Shown: piece by piece, positions 35,331-43,199 of the stretch
Numbering within the stretch: the stretch's first letter is position 1
Layout of the letters: each line of letters opens with the position of its first letter
Assembly (NCBI RefSeq): GCF_019930045.1
Contig: NZ_JAHZQQ010000009.1
Span: 1 to 50,130, forward strand
Source: Streptococcus australis
GTDB lineage: Bacteria; Bacillota; Bacilli; Lactobacillales; Streptococcaceae
Direction of reading: 5' to 3'
DNA: 50,130 bases
Program-made: the position numbers and the translations under genes
Notes under the pieces: generated by a model
Seen by the model: the letters and a program-made list of their open reading frames with translations, nothing else
The model's database searches: none
What the model was told of the DNA's origin: nothing

Positions 35331-35574
35331 TCTTCAATCCCAACCTTTCATTATTCAGCATGTAGCCCTCTATGGTAATCTCCTCAGGGCTGTCCGTCCA
35401 GTTCTTCATAATTTCTACTTGATGAGTGAGAGAGGTAATGATGTAAAACTTACCATACTTGTCTTTGACAGTAGTAATGCTTACTTGCCTCTTTTTCTTC
35501 TGCTCTTTCAAACTCTCATCATAAGCCTTGGAGAAAGCCCTAGTAAACATCTTCTTACGTTGTCGCTTGTTCAT
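35317..35574 (-). CDS. Unknown early phage protein, 85 residues
   Basis: The N-terminus is very basic (MNKRQRKKMFTRAFSKAYDE; EQKKKRQVS), suggesting contact with nucleic acid. No family recognised. It overlaps its downstream neighbour in the early operon. Confidence 0.68.
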   Translation of the reverse strand: MNKRQRKKMFTRAFSKAYDESLKEQKKKRQVSITTVKDKYGKFYIITSLTHQVEIMKNWTDSPEEITIEGYMLNNERLGLKNDIV

Positions 35575-35584
35575 TGGTTGCCTC

Positions 35585-36007
35585 CTACGCTTTCACTACT
35601 GGGAAATGAATGTCCCCAATCACTAGAGAGCCTACGCTGTAGTAATAGCCGTTATGCTCTGCTTCACAGTCGGCAATGGCTACAGGGTTCTGATTGTGGA
35701 AGATAGTTACTTTGTTTTTATAACCTACTCCCCAATGGTCAGGGATTTCTTTAGGGTTGCCAATTTCAACATCAGTAATCACAGCGTCAAGTGATACATC
35801 TTGAAACTCCCCGCCTGCTGAGGCACAGCAATCACTTTCAGACATTTCAATAGTGACCCTTGTGCCATCTTCAAGCTGTAGAAAGTCTTTGTCCCATTTC
35901 ACGATACGCTTGTAGAGTAACAACTCTTTAAGTTCTTCTAATGAGCCATATCTGGCATTTTCCCAATCAGGCTCGTAGTAGTTTGGTAGTTTAATAGTTT
36001 CTGTCAT
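35585..36007 (-). CDS. DUF7448-like phage protein
   Basis: A 140-residue acidic protein with a Cys-Cys centre, SESDCCASAGGEFQDV, and an HNGYYYSVGSLVIGD C-terminal part. This SDCCAxxG pattern is that of DUF7448-type proteins in many Gram-positive phages. The role is not known. It is one base from the DUF1372-like gene. Confidence 0.72.
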   Translation of the reverse strand: MTETIKLPNYYEPDWENARYGSLEELKELLLYKRIVKWDKDFLQLEDGTRVTIEMSESDCCASAGGEFQDVSLDAVITDVEIGNPKEIPDHWGVGYKNKVTIFHNQNPVAIADCEAEHNGYYYSVGSLVIGDIHFPVVKA

Positions 36008-36008
36008 C

Positions 36009-36311
36009 TTAATTTCCTCTTTTCTTCAAATACTCAGGAATGTCATCACCAACTTTGAGGCTTTCATACTGTTCCTTTGTCACTAGAAACTTGCCGTAAG
36101 CCCCAGCGGTGACTGTGTAGCGTCCCTCTATGATTTCCTTATCTGTGATTTGTCCTGCCATCATACCGCCTGCATTATCGACGCTGTGGATGATGATAGG
36201 CTGCCGTTGTGGAGCTTCATCATCAAAGAGTACGGCTGTTGCGACACCACCAGCAAAGAAAAGCATACAGATTAGCCCTAAAACTGGGCTATACCTCTTT
36301 AGTTCATCCAT
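36009..36311 (-). CDS. DUF1372-like membrane protein
   Basis: A 100-residue protein with one N-terminal transmembrane helix (YSPVLGLICMLFFAGGVATAVLF) and an extracellular-type small beta domain (EGRYTVTAGAYGKFLVTKEQ). This is the layout of DUF1372 proteins of streptococcal phages. Its location in the membrane might suggest a role in superinfection or envelope modification, but that is inference. Confidence 0.75.
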   Translation of the reverse strand: MDELKRYSPVLGLICMLFFAGGVATAVLFDDEAPQRQPIIIHSVDNAGGMMAGQITDKEIIEGRYTVTAGAYGKFLVTKEQYESLKVGDDIPEYLKKRGN

Positions 36312-36320
36312 TCCATGACC

Positions 36321-36833
36321 TCAATTTCTATGACTTTCTAAGTCTCCAAAATCCTTACCAAGATTGACAAAATAAGAACCAATCAAGATAGCGTCTGCCT
36401 CATCATCTTTTACTTGTTTCTTGAATTCTACGGATACGGTATCTACAGCCTGTTTCTTCATTGATTTTTTACTACGGTCTTTATAGCTGAACTTCCAATA
36501 TTTTCTCCATGTAGACACGTTGACAAAATATATATCCTCTGCCAAAAGACGACCTAAGATAACCCCTGTTGCAATCCCTATCTTAATTGATGATTGTTGA
36601 TTAGGACCCATTACGGTATTTTGCTCAATAACAATAGACTCAAAAGGCTTGTCGTGTTGCTGGATAGTTCTGAGCTGGATAGTTTTAAGCTCGCTAGCCA
36701 TAGCCTTTGCACGTTCGTAGAATGATTTTTGTTTAGGTTTACTAACTCCACTCTGGAGCAAGGTTGAACCATCATAGATAGCCCAACCAGTCCCAGTAGT
36801 AGAGACATCAAGAGATAATGTCAGACTACTCAT
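36321..36833 (-). CDS. RuvC-like Holliday junction resolvase
   Basis: A 170-residue RNase H-fold nuclease. The acidic residues are visible: Asp in LSLDVSTTGTGWAIYD, Glu in SIVIEQNTVMG and the pair in VKDDEADAILIG. It would resolve branched DNA before packaging. It overlaps the gene upstream by 4 bp (ATGA) and works with RecT and SSB of the same operon. Confidence 0.88.
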   Translation of the reverse strand: MSSLTLSLDVSTTGTGWAIYDGSTLLQSGVSKPKQKSFYERAKAMASELKTIQLRTIQQHDKPFESIVIEQNTVMGPNQQSSIKIGIATGVILGRLLAEDIYFVNVSTWRKYWKFSYKDRSKKSMKKQAVDTVSVEFKKQVKDDEADAILIGSYFVNLGKDFGDLESHRN

Positions 36834-37162
36834 GCTAGCTCCCCTCTCATACCACAGAGGTCAAAGAGGTTTTGTTTGTTTAACTCAATATATTCAAAGA
36901 ATGCTTGTAGTTCGGCAAGTTTTCTTTTGTCTTTCTTGACACCCAGGCTGCTGTGATACTCAGTAGCCTCATTAGGTACAGCCCTAATATCTAACCAGTA
37001 AAGAGGTTCAAAGACATCCCCATTTTCATCAAGAGACGGCTCTGCGTCCTGGTTGCGAAAGACCATTTTTATATCATAATCAATCATGTTTTCTATCGTG
37101 ATTTCTTTATCTTCAATCTCAATTACGATTGATGTTTTTGGTACGTTTATTTTTGTAATCAT
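36830..37162 (-). CDS. Unknown early phage protein, 110 residues
   Basis: The protein starts MITKINVPKTSIVIEIEDKE and contains FEPLYWLDIRAVPNEATEYH. No domain recognised. Translation is coupled to ruvC by an ATGA overlap. Confidence 0.7.
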   Translation of the reverse strand: MITKINVPKTSIVIEIEDKEITIENMIDYDIKMVFRNQDAEPSLDENGDVFEPLYWLDIRAVPNEATEYHSSLGVKKDKRKLAELQAFFEYIELNKQNLFDLCGMRGELA

Positions 37163-37179
37163 TGATGTTGTTTCTCCTG

Positions 37180-37389
37180 TTAAAAAAGTTTAGTTTGCAA
37201 GGGATAAACCTCACTTAGCGTAGTACCTGTTGCTTGGCAATCTTTTTCAATCGCCTCTAAGCACATCACAAATTTTACGCCGTTTTTGGGTTTGTCATAA
37301 TGTGGATAAGTGTAGCCGTCATTTTCTATCTTGGATACAATCTCATCTCTATTTTTGGGTTCATACGTGACCCAGTCAGACCAATCCAT
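37180..37389 (-). CDS. Unknown small phage protein, 69 residues
   Basis: An acidic protein (MDWSDWVTYEPKNRDEIVSK; CLEAIEKDCQATGTTLSEVY). It has a strong SD AGGAGG 5-6 nt before ATG and is 9 bp after the ssb gene. Function unknown. Confidence 0.68.
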   Translation of the reverse strand: MDWSDWVTYEPKNRDEIVSKIENDGYTYPHYDKPKNGVKFVMCLEAIEKDCQATGTTLSEVYPLQTKLF

Positions 37390-37398
37390 CAGTGCCTC

Positions 37399-37902
37399 CT
37401 AAAATGGCAAGTCTGAGTCATCAATGTCCATAGGGTTTGAGTCCCCAAATGGAGACCTATAGCCACTTGATGAGTTATTAGCAAACTCAGACTGTGTAGA
37501 GCCTCCAGAGTGCCAGTTGCCACCTTGTGAGCTGTTTCCATTTTGGAAAGAGTTCCCTTGGCTCTGCTGGCTACCTTGGCTGTTACGGCTTTCTAGCAAG
37601 GCTACACTATCTGCCACAACCTCTGTCACATAGACACGTTGACCTTGTTGGTTTTCGTAGCTCCGTGTCTGGATACGCCCTGTGATACCAATTAGGGAGC
37701 CTTTGCCACAGTACTCAGCAATGATGTCAGCAATACCACGCCAGGCTTGAAAGTTGATAAAATCAGCCTCACGCTCTCCGTTTTGGTTCTTGAAATTGCG
37801 GTTGACGGCAAGGGTGCCCTGCAATGCTGAAACATTGCTAGGGGTCTTGCGTAAATCAGGAGCAGCTGTTAGCCGTCCTACCAGTGTAACGTTGTTAATC
37901 AT
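37399..37902 (-). CDS. ssb: Single-stranded DNA-binding protein
   Basis: A 167-residue phage SSB with an OB fold (MINNVTLVGRLTAAPDLRKT; READFINFQAWRGIADIIAE; YVTEVVADSVALLES) and a flexible Gly/Gln/Ser-rich linker. The acidic tip DIDDSDLPF, which binds partner enzymes, is intact. It acts in phage replication and RecT-mediated annealing. Confidence 0.95.
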   Translation of the reverse strand: MINNVTLVGRLTAAPDLRKTPSNVSALQGTLAVNRNFKNQNGEREADFINFQAWRGIADIIAEYCGKGSLIGITGRIQTRSYENQQGQRVYVTEVVADSVALLESRNSQGSQQSQGNSFQNGNSSQGGNWHSGGSTQSEFANNSSSGYRSPFGDSNPMDIDDSDLPF

Positions 37903-37922
37903 CTTTCTTGTCCTTTCTAGCG

Positions 37923-38309
37923 CTACGTTCGCCGACTAGATAGCTCTGTTAATTGATTGGGAATTTGTAAATTAAACCCTGGAGCGTCTTCGTGCATGCC
38001 AATATCAATCCGTTTTGGTTCTGAAACATCATAACCTGCTTCACCGTATTTTTTTGCTAGTTGTTTCAGAATTAAGCCGACCACCTCAAGGCTTGCCCCA
38101 CTTATTCCATTTAGAAACAGAGGGCCTCTTCCTGACCAGCGTGTTGAATTTGGTACACCAACAACAACCGAAAAACCTTTATACGTTTCGTTGTCGTCTA
38201 AAACAGTCAATTCAATCCGCCTATCTATTTCTTTCTCTGCGATATTGACAGATTTCTGAATGGAGTTCTTCTCCTGCAATTTTTTTAGTTCACCCATTGT
38301 TATTACCAT
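37923..38309 (-). CDS. Unknown early phage protein, 128 residues
   Basis: The ATG at 38309 has the SD AGGAGG; the much longer open frame (to 38528) is only the shadow over the upstream gene. A core GVPNSTRWSGRGPLFLNGIS and a C-terminal DIGMHEDAPGFNLQIPNQL are visible. No family recognised. It overlaps its upstream neighbour by 20 bp. Confidence 0.68.
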   Translation of the reverse strand: MVITMGELKKLQEKNSIQKSVNIAEKEIDRRIELTVLDDNETYKGFSVVVGVPNSTRWSGRGPLFLNGISGASLEVVGLILKQLAKKYGEAGYDVSEPKRIDIGMHEDAPGFNLQIPNQLTELSSRRT

Positions 38310-38625
38310 CGTTCCCTCCTGGATTTTTCCACCACTCAAGCAAGTCATCCTGATAGTCCTTGATAAATTGCTCAAACTCTCCAAATTGTAGGATAGCCCA
38401 ACGTAAGCGGTGCATATCCTCTCCACCTCTTGAGCAAAAGCCGCTGACTCTGAATATTGGGATAATGCTATCCACAATTTCCTGGGTGAGACTATCAATA
38501 TTGAGCAATGGCTCCAGCTGATAATCAAGGTCTAGGATAAATTCATCTCCTAGGTCATGAATGACTTGTAGCCTCTTGCCATCTGAATAGATGGCAATAT
38601 TGTCTGTAACTTCTCTAATTTCCAT
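38290..38625 (-). CDS. Unknown early phage protein, 111 residues
   Basis: Starts at ATG 38625 (MEIREVTDNIAIYSDGKRLQ) with GGTGG upstream. Acidic, with LGDEFILDLDYQLEPLLNID; no known domain. It overlaps the next gene and is 2 bp after the DUF1351 gene. Confidence 0.65.
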   Translation of the reverse strand: MEIREVTDNIAIYSDGKRLQVIHDLGDEFILDLDYQLEPLLNIDSLTQEIVDSIIPIFRVSGFCSRGGEDMHRLRWAILQFGEFEQFIKDYQDDLLEWWKNPGGNDGNNNG

Positions 38626-38627
38626 GA

Positions 38628-39656
38628 CTACCACCCACACTGTTCATTGAGTTGTTCCTGAGTCAATGGCTCAATACGTTGATAGCCGCTGACTTGGTAA
38701 TTTTGCTTGTGCTCAAAACCAAGCTGACTGAGTCCAACCTTAAAGCGGTCTTTGTCTGCTGTATCCTCAAAGTAGACCTCAAGGGTCATTTTTTGAGTGT
38801 ATCGTTTTGAGTCATTCTCAGCCCCTCTAAGGGCGTTCTGATTATTTTGGGATAATTCCCCACTCTCCAAGATTTCGCCTGTTTCTGGGTCAAATTTTGG
38901 GGTCTCCGTTGATTTCTGTGCTTGTTCCTCCTCTTTAGCTTGCTGAGCCGCTAACTGTCGCTCTCTTTCTAGTCTAGCCTGCTCAATTTCTTGCTTTTGT
39001 TTTTCAAAAGCGTAGTCAGACTTGATTTGCTCCAGGACTTCTAGCACTGTCAAATCTCGTAACATACGGATATAAGGCTGGTCAGTCATGCCGTACTCAG
39101 CACATTGCCCTGAGATGGTCGCCTTAGCTTTCTCGTATTCCTGTTGCTTTTGAAATTCAAAGGTAACCATGTCATCAAGGGATTTCATTGTGACTTTCTT
39201 CAAGGTCATGCCGTCTGCCATAAAGTCACCAGCTTTGATGTATTCAAGAGCTTTTTCATCAAATAGCCTAGGGTCAAGCATGTACTCAGAGGCTTTGTTA
39301 GCTAGATAGCTCTTAACCGTGTCCAATCGGACAGCTTTCTGATGTTCTTCAAACTCTTTGACATCTGTAGCAATTTTATCAATCGTGTCATCAAGAGGCT
39401 TGCCTGTCGTTTTGATGTAATCGTCAAACTCATCAGCGGACTGTGACAGTTCACGCTTGATCTTGATACGCTCATCAGAAATCTGTTTCTTGAGCTTGCG
39501 TAAGTCCGCCAGTACCTGCTTGTCTTCCTTGATGGTTCCAGCTGTAACCGTGTAATTCTCGTACTTAGCTACAACCTCATTGATATTCTGCTCAAATTTC
39601 TCGCGGTCAATGATTTCAACTTGAGCCTGTGTTACTTTTACCTGTAATTCTTGCAT
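38628..39656 (-). CDS. DUF1351 phage protein
   Basis: A 342-residue protein, mainly coiled coil (residues about 10-240), with a Gln/Glu/Lys-rich segment and a small C-terminal alpha-beta domain (MTLEVYFEDTADKDRFKVGL). It matches DUF1351, which is regularly next to recT in Firmicute phages. It may assist the RecT annealase, possibly in place of a RecE/YqaJ exonuclease, which is not seen here. Confidence 0.85.
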   Translation of the reverse strand: MQELQVKVTQAQVEIIDREKFEQNINEVVAKYENYTVTAGTIKEDKQVLADLRKLKKQISDERIKIKRELSQSADEFDDYIKTTGKPLDDTIDKIATDVKEFEEHQKAVRLDTVKSYLANKASEYMLDPRLFDEKALEYIKAGDFMADGMTLKKVTMKSLDDMVTFEFQKQQEYEKAKATISGQCAEYGMTDQPYIRMLRDLTVLEVLEQIKSDYAFEKQKQEIEQARLERERQLAAQQAKEEEQAQKSTETPKFDPETGEILESGELSQNNQNALRGAENDSKRYTQKMTLEVYFEDTADKDRFKVGLSQLGFEHKQNYQVSGYQRIEPLTQEQLNEQCGW

Positions 39657-39665
39657 GTTATCCTC

Positions 39666-40451
39666 CTAGTATTCTAGTTCCCCGTCATCCAATAGCTCGC
39701 CTTGTACTGGTTCCTGAGGTGGTTCAGGGTTTTCATCTGCTGTATAGGCTGTTTCACTCAGCTTGCCTTGTTCGGCTAGCTTGGCTTGCTGTGCTTTAGC
39801 CTCGTTGAGTCTACGCTCTAAGATTTCCTCACGGCTCTCCTGAGGTTGTGGGGTAACATCACGGATACGGTCAAAGGTCTCACCGCCGTCATCTTCCGTG
39901 TACATATTGCTCAAATCCTCTGGGAAAGCCTCACGTAGAGCGTTGACAAGCGCTGTTTTTCTAATCATGGTAGCTGGCATAGCGTTCCAGGTGCTTTGTT
40001 TCTTGTCGTATTCCTCACGACTGACAAAGATTTCCACTGGTACCTTGAAATTTTTGCGGTACACTCTAGCCCATCCGCCTACAAGGGTGTCACCAGGCAA
40101 CATGAGAGCCCCTTTGCGTTCGTGCATAACACCCTCATCATCAACGGTTACCACTCCAGCCTCAAAGCCCTCATAGTTTGGATTTTGAGCAGCACGCTTG
40201 AGAAATGCCTCTTTTGAGACAATCAGGCTGAACTCAGTCCCACCGCTCTTTTTCTTGTAGGCGACAATATAGACCTCGTTTGCCAGAGGGTTCAGGTTAC
40301 GCCCTTTGATAAGAGATAGAGCTTGTCCTACTTGTTTCTCTGTCAGTAGGTTCTGTGGGTCAAAGTAGCGTTTGACATCTTGAAATGTCCATACACTGGT
40401 ATCAATAGCAATATCTCTCTTGTTTTGTGTTGATAGCTGATTATTAGTCAT
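39666..40451 (-). CDS. recT: RecT/Bet single-strand annealing protein
   Basis: A 261-residue annealase with the family core (NPLANEVYIVAYKKKSGGTE; SLIVSKEAFLKRAAQNPNYE; MIRKTALVNALREAFPEDL). It pairs complementary strands during recombination-dependent replication. It is overlapped by the 59-residue gene upstream (ATGA). No partner exonuclease gene is recognised, which is unusual. Confidence 0.92.
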   Translation of the reverse strand: MTNNQLSTQNKRDIAIDTSVWTFQDVKRYFDPQNLLTEKQVGQALSLIKGRNLNPLANEVYIVAYKKKSGGTEFSLIVSKEAFLKRAAQNPNYEGFEAGVVTVDDEGVMHERKGALMLPGDTLVGGWARVYRKNFKVPVEIFVSREEYDKKQSTWNAMPATMIRKTALVNALREAFPEDLSNMYTEDDGGETFDRIRDVTPQPQESREEILERRLNEAKAQQAKLAEQGKLSETAYTADENPEPPQEPVQGELLDDGELEY

Positions 40452-40627
40452 CTTCTTCTCCTTTTGGTCTGTTTCATGTTCCGAATCTCACGTCTCAGCC
40501 GTTTGTTTTCCTGACTAAGTGAGATAATCTTGTCTTGTTGCTCGTTGACGATTTCGCCCATCTCATAGCAGAGCCCCTGGTATCGTTTACGCCAATAAGC
40601 GTCATCTTCGTAGCATTGTATTTCCAT
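40448..40627 (-). CDS. Small early phage protein, 59 residues
   Basis: This ORF begins MEIQCYEDDAYWRKRYQGLC and ends KQTKRRRR; it contains a short coiled coil. GGAGATGA precedes the ATG at 40627. Its stop overlaps the recT start. The function is unknown; a basic tail suggests a nucleic-acid contact. Confidence 0.65.
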   Translation of the reverse strand: MEIQCYEDDAYWRKRYQGLCYEMGEIVNEQQDKIISLSQENKRLRREIRNMKQTKRRRR

Positions 40628-40630
40628 AGG

Positions 40631-40762
40631 CTACTCATCTCCTACATAAATCCATTGACCGCCTCTGAATATCCATTCATCAGGGTCACGCTCCTCACGC
40701 TCTACGGGAGGCTGTAAGTAGTCACGGTCATAGTCAAAGGTGCCAAATAGTCCTCTGTCCAT
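40631..40762 (-). CDS. Small early phage protein, 43 residues
   Basis: A short acidic ORF (MDRGLFGTFDYDRDYLQPPV ... WIFRGGQWIYVGDE) with a perfect SD AGGAGG. The next gene starts 4 bp later. It is typical of small conserved phage proteins with a Trp-rich end; the function is unknown. Confidence 0.62.
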   Translation of the reverse strand: MDRGLFGTFDYDRDYLQPPVEREERDPDEWIFRGGQWIYVGDE

Positions 40763-40772
40763 GTTCTACCTC

Positions 40773-41033
40773 CTAGCCCACTTGGCTCTCATAGACATCA
40801 ATCAGACGCTGTTGAGTGGCTACGGTGTCAGCGTAGCGTCTACGGTCACGCCCTAGCTCCATGTTTTCCTCAGATAGCTCTCTCAGTAGAGCGTTCTTCT
40901 GTCTGATGACTTCTTTTAGCTCACGGTTTTCAGCTTGCAGAGCTCTCATCTCAATTAGGTTGCTACCCTCTTGAGTTGGTTCAGTCGTTGTAGGCTCTTC
41001 CAGCCCTAGGAATTGTTTCAATAGGTTCAGCAT
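40773..41033 (-). CDS. Coiled-coil early phage protein, 86 residues
   Basis: Mostly one long coiled coil (MRALQAENRELKEVIRQKNA; LRELSEENMELGRDRRRYAD). It overlaps the upstream gene by one base (TAATG-type). No domain recognised. Confidence 0.68.
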   Translation of the reverse strand: MLNLLKQFLGLEEPTTTEPTQEGSNLIEMRALQAENRELKEVIRQKNALLRELSEENMELGRDRRRYADTVATQQRLIDVYESQVG

Positions 41034-41305
41034 TAGTCTTCCTCCTCTTCTTTGTTGTCTTTGCCTGTTAGGTTCTCCTGAATAGCTTTCTTTGGTTCCA
41101 TACCCTCTAGAACATCAGTGATAGCGTGTGACACCTTGTGAATGGTATCCATTGTGTTCTTAAGCAAGCCGTCCTCATCAGGAAGTCCTACGACTTTCAG
41201 AGTGAACATGCCAAACATGGCTAGAGTGTGTAGCTCCTCTTGTAGCTTTTCAATGTGTTCAATCTTCTTTTGCTGGTCTAAGATAATTCTGTCTTTGTCA
41301 ATCAT
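41033..41305 (-). CDS. Unknown early phage protein, 90 residues
   Basis: The protein has an N-terminal helix (DRIILDQQKKIEHIEKLQEE), a hydrophobic middle and an acidic end (GKDNKEEEED). No known family. First gene downstream of the repeat-rich replication region. Confidence 0.66.
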   Translation of the reverse strand: MIDKDRIILDQQKKIEHIEKLQEELHTLAMFGMFTLKVVGLPDEDGLLKNTMDTIHKVSHAITDVLEGMEPKKAIQENLTGKDNKEEEED

Positions 41306-41398
41306 GTTTTTTCTCCTGTGGATAAGTTCTGAAAGAACTCTATATTATTCTTTCTAGTATTATTAGTTTGTTGTCGGTTAGTACTTATTTTTTATTAG

Positions 41399-41460
41399 TG
41401 CCGTTAGGCTCTGGATTGTTGTTTAATTAGTGTGCGTAAGCACTGGATTGTTATTATTTA
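41399..41460. repeat. Two imperfect direct repeats in the replication region
   Basis: Two copies of about 32-34 bp begin with ATTAGTG and share CTGGATTGTT (about 41394-41425 and 41427-41460); a partial ATTAGTG recurs near 41484. They are AT-rich and lie next to the iterons. Likely part of the origin or an AT-rich unwinding region. Confidence 0.45.
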
Positions 41461-41498
41461 GTTATTGTTATTACTTAGTTATTATTAGTGTCGGATTT

Positions 41499-41575
41499 TT
41501 CAACTTTTGAATTATTCAACTTTTGAACTTTTCAACTTTGTAAAATTCAACTTTTGAACTTTTCAACTTTGTAAA
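41499..41575. repeat. Iteron array, probable phage replication origin
   Basis: Five TTCAAC units start at 41499, 41515, 41531, 41546 and 41562, i.e. every 15-16 bp. Three read TTCAACTTTTGAA, an inverted repeat TTCAA-CTT-TTGAA. The segment 41514-41544 is repeated exactly at 41545-41575 (31 bp). It lies right downstream of the replication initiator gene in AT-rich DNA, which is the usual place for a phage origin. Confidence 0.7.
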
Positions 41576-41576
41576 A

Positions 41577-41957
41577 TCAGTAAGTTGTAAAATCATCATC
41601 ATTATCACCTGTGGATAACTCTTTCTCTAAATGTCTCACCCAGTACTCCCAGTAACTATCAGTGATGGGGATGTCTTGTATTAACGGATAATTCTGTATC
41701 CCTTTGCCACGCCCTAGGCTCTTACGATATACACGGATATAGCCCGCTTTTTTCAGTTCCTCAAACGCTGCTCTGTGAGCGTCCCTGCCGTTCTTAGACC
41801 GCTGAGACAACTCCTCTAAGTAAGGTCTCCAGGTTTCCTTGTTAGTCATCAGCACCCATAACAACCCCTTAGCTTGTAGGCTCAGCTTGCTGTTTTGAGC
41901 TGAATGGTTGTTCATCTGTGTGTAATTTTCGTGAGTGTTTCGCTGAATGTATTGCAT
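41577..41957 (-). CDS. Replication initiator-like winged-helix protein, 126 residues
   Basis: The protein starts MQYIQRNTHENYTQMNNHSA and has a winged-helix core (LSLQAKGLLWVLMTNKETWR; AHRAAFEELKKAGYIRVYRK) as in phage replisome organisers. It is short: family members are often above 250 residues and have a helicase-loading domain. The stop is next to the iterons, so nothing follows. It probably binds the iterons; the helicase would have to come from the host. Confidence 0.75.
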   Translation of the reverse strand: MQYIQRNTHENYTQMNNHSAQNSKLSLQAKGLLWVLMTNKETWRPYLEELSQRSKNGRDAHRAAFEELKKAGYIRVYRKSLGRGKGIQNYPLIQDIPITDSYWEYWVRHLEKELSTGDNDDDFTTY

Positions 41958-41966
41958 ACCTCATAG

Positions 41967-42125
41967 TCAAGCCCCTTTCCGTAGCTTTTCTTTGTGATAA
42001 CCTATGATGATGTCATAGTAGATGTGACCAGCTGGGATAACGTAGCCCGTCAAGTCGTCAACTTGAGAACCATCTGCCATAATGTTCACTATGCGTGGCT
42101 CCCATTTCTTTTTAACTGATTTCAT
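41967..42125 (-). CDS. Small early phage protein, 52 residues
   Basis: ORF from ATG 42125 to TGA 41967, with GAGGT 9 nt upstream. It reads MKSVKKKWEPRIVNIMADGS ... TGYVIPAGHIYYDIIIGYHK. A small conserved-looking phage protein of unknown role. A + strand promoter-like TGGTATAAT overlaps its start codon. Confidence 0.65.
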   Translation of the reverse strand: MKSVKKKWEPRIVNIMADGSQVDDLTGYVIPAGHIYYDIIIGYHKEKLRKGA

Positions 42126-42183
42126 GGTATAATTACCTCGTAAAGTATTTTGCTAGTCCCTGATTGCCGTCAGGGGCTTTTTT
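42125..42183 (+). ncRNA. Second candidate short + strand transcript: TGGTATAAT plus terminator
   Basis: TGGTATAAT (42125-42133) is followed by AGTCCCTGA (42155-42163) pairing with TCAGGGGCT (42170-42178) and TTTTTT. Transcript predicted about 44 nt. Architecture and spacing match the element at 34954-35012. Confidence 0.35.
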
Positions 42184-42189
42184 GCGTCC

Positions 42190-42921
42190 TTAACCTGGTA
42201 GATACTCCTGGTTAAGAAACTTGTTGATGAAATATTGCTGACCTTTGCCAGTGACAAGTGGTGTCTTGTTTACTGTGATATGCCCGTCTGAGTGAGTAAT
42301 GCTGGTCTCTTTGACCCTAATCAGTCCAAGCTCAACGCTTTTCTGAGTAGGCATGTTCCAATCACGACCCTTACGCTTGATAAGGTAGCCATGGTCACGT
42401 AACCAGCTAAACAAGCGTGTAGCTCCTACCTCTACTCCATTCTGTTTGAGCAGTTTTGCCAGCTCTCCAACTAAGATAGATGTGTGGCTAGCACTCACAG
42501 CGTCAGCAAACAGAACCTTAGGACGGTCAGCCTCAATCTGAGCCTCTAACTTGTGGACTTTCTTGTCTGCCATGAGTAAGGCTCTTGCCATAATCTTCTC
42601 AGGGCTGTTGTAGTCCTTTTCAACTTGGATAAAATAGGCTCTGACTTCTTGCCCCTTATCTGTCTTAGACATCATTGCTAAGTGTTTAGCTGTATCTAAA
42701 GTTAAAGCGTAGTCATCCAAATATTGAGTGTTGCCATTTCCACCTTTAACGGGTGTACCTCCAGGTACGCCTGTAAAATCGTACCCCTCTACAAAACCTT
42801 TGATATTTTGCTCAAACCAAGCGCTAAACCTCTTTTTAACTTCTAAGGTTTGATGTAGTTGCCTAGCTGATACAATAGGCTCCTGCTTTTCATTAAGCGT
42901 TACATTGATAAGTTCATTCAT
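42190..42921 (-). CDS. Phage antirepressor (AntA/KilAC domains)
   Basis: A 243-residue protein with an N-terminal AntA-like domain (VSARQLHQTLEVKKRFSAWF; YALTLDTAKHLAMMSKTDKG) and a C-terminal KilAC domain (FSWLRDHGYLIKRKGRDWNM). Such proteins counter the CI repressor and push the phage toward lysis. It is the second gene of the leftward early operon. The SD AAAGGAG is good. Confidence 0.92.
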   Translation of the reverse strand: MNELINVTLNEKQEPIVSARQLHQTLEVKKRFSAWFEQNIKGFVEGYDFTGVPGGTPVKGGNGNTQYLDDYALTLDTAKHLAMMSKTDKGQEVRAYFIQVEKDYNSPEKIMARALLMADKKVHKLEAQIEADRPKVLFADAVSASHTSILVGELAKLLKQNGVEVGATRLFSWLRDHGYLIKRKGRDWNMPTQKSVELGLIRVKETSITHSDGHITVNKTPLVTGKGQQYFINKFLNQEYLPG

Positions 42922-42933
42922 AGCGTCTCCTTT

Positions 42934-43173
42934 CTACGCTAACAAGTGTTCCTTTTCGGGAACGTTATCTTCAAAAAAAATAGTTATCTTCTCCATAGGT
43001 AGACCAAAAATTAAAGTAATCTTTGCTAATTCGTCAGCACCAATAGATACAATACCATTCTCTCGCTTTGCGTAAGGTGTACGTGTTTTCCACCCCATGC
43101 GGTGAGCTACTTCATCTTGTGTCATACCGCTTGCGATACGCTCAGCTTTCAACCGTTTCAAGTTGATTGTCAT
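42934..43173 (-). CDS. Cro-like HTH regulator
   Basis: A 79-residue XRE-type DNA-binding protein (RIASGMTQDEVAHRMGWKTR; YAKRENGIVSIGADELAKI). It is divergent from the CI gene with operators in between, hence assigned as Cro. AAAGGAG precedes the ATG. Confidence 0.88.
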   Translation of the reverse strand: MTINLKRLKAERIASGMTQDEVAHRMGWKTRTPYAKRENGIVSIGADELAKITLIFGLPMEKITIFFEDNVPEKEHLLA

Positions 43174-43199
43174 ACCGTGCTCTCCTTTTTGATTTTTTA

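Noticed and set aside
41499-41575. 31-bp tandem repeat considered as CRISPR
   Set aside because: Copies are directly adjacent without unique spacers and no cas genes occur; iterons fit better.
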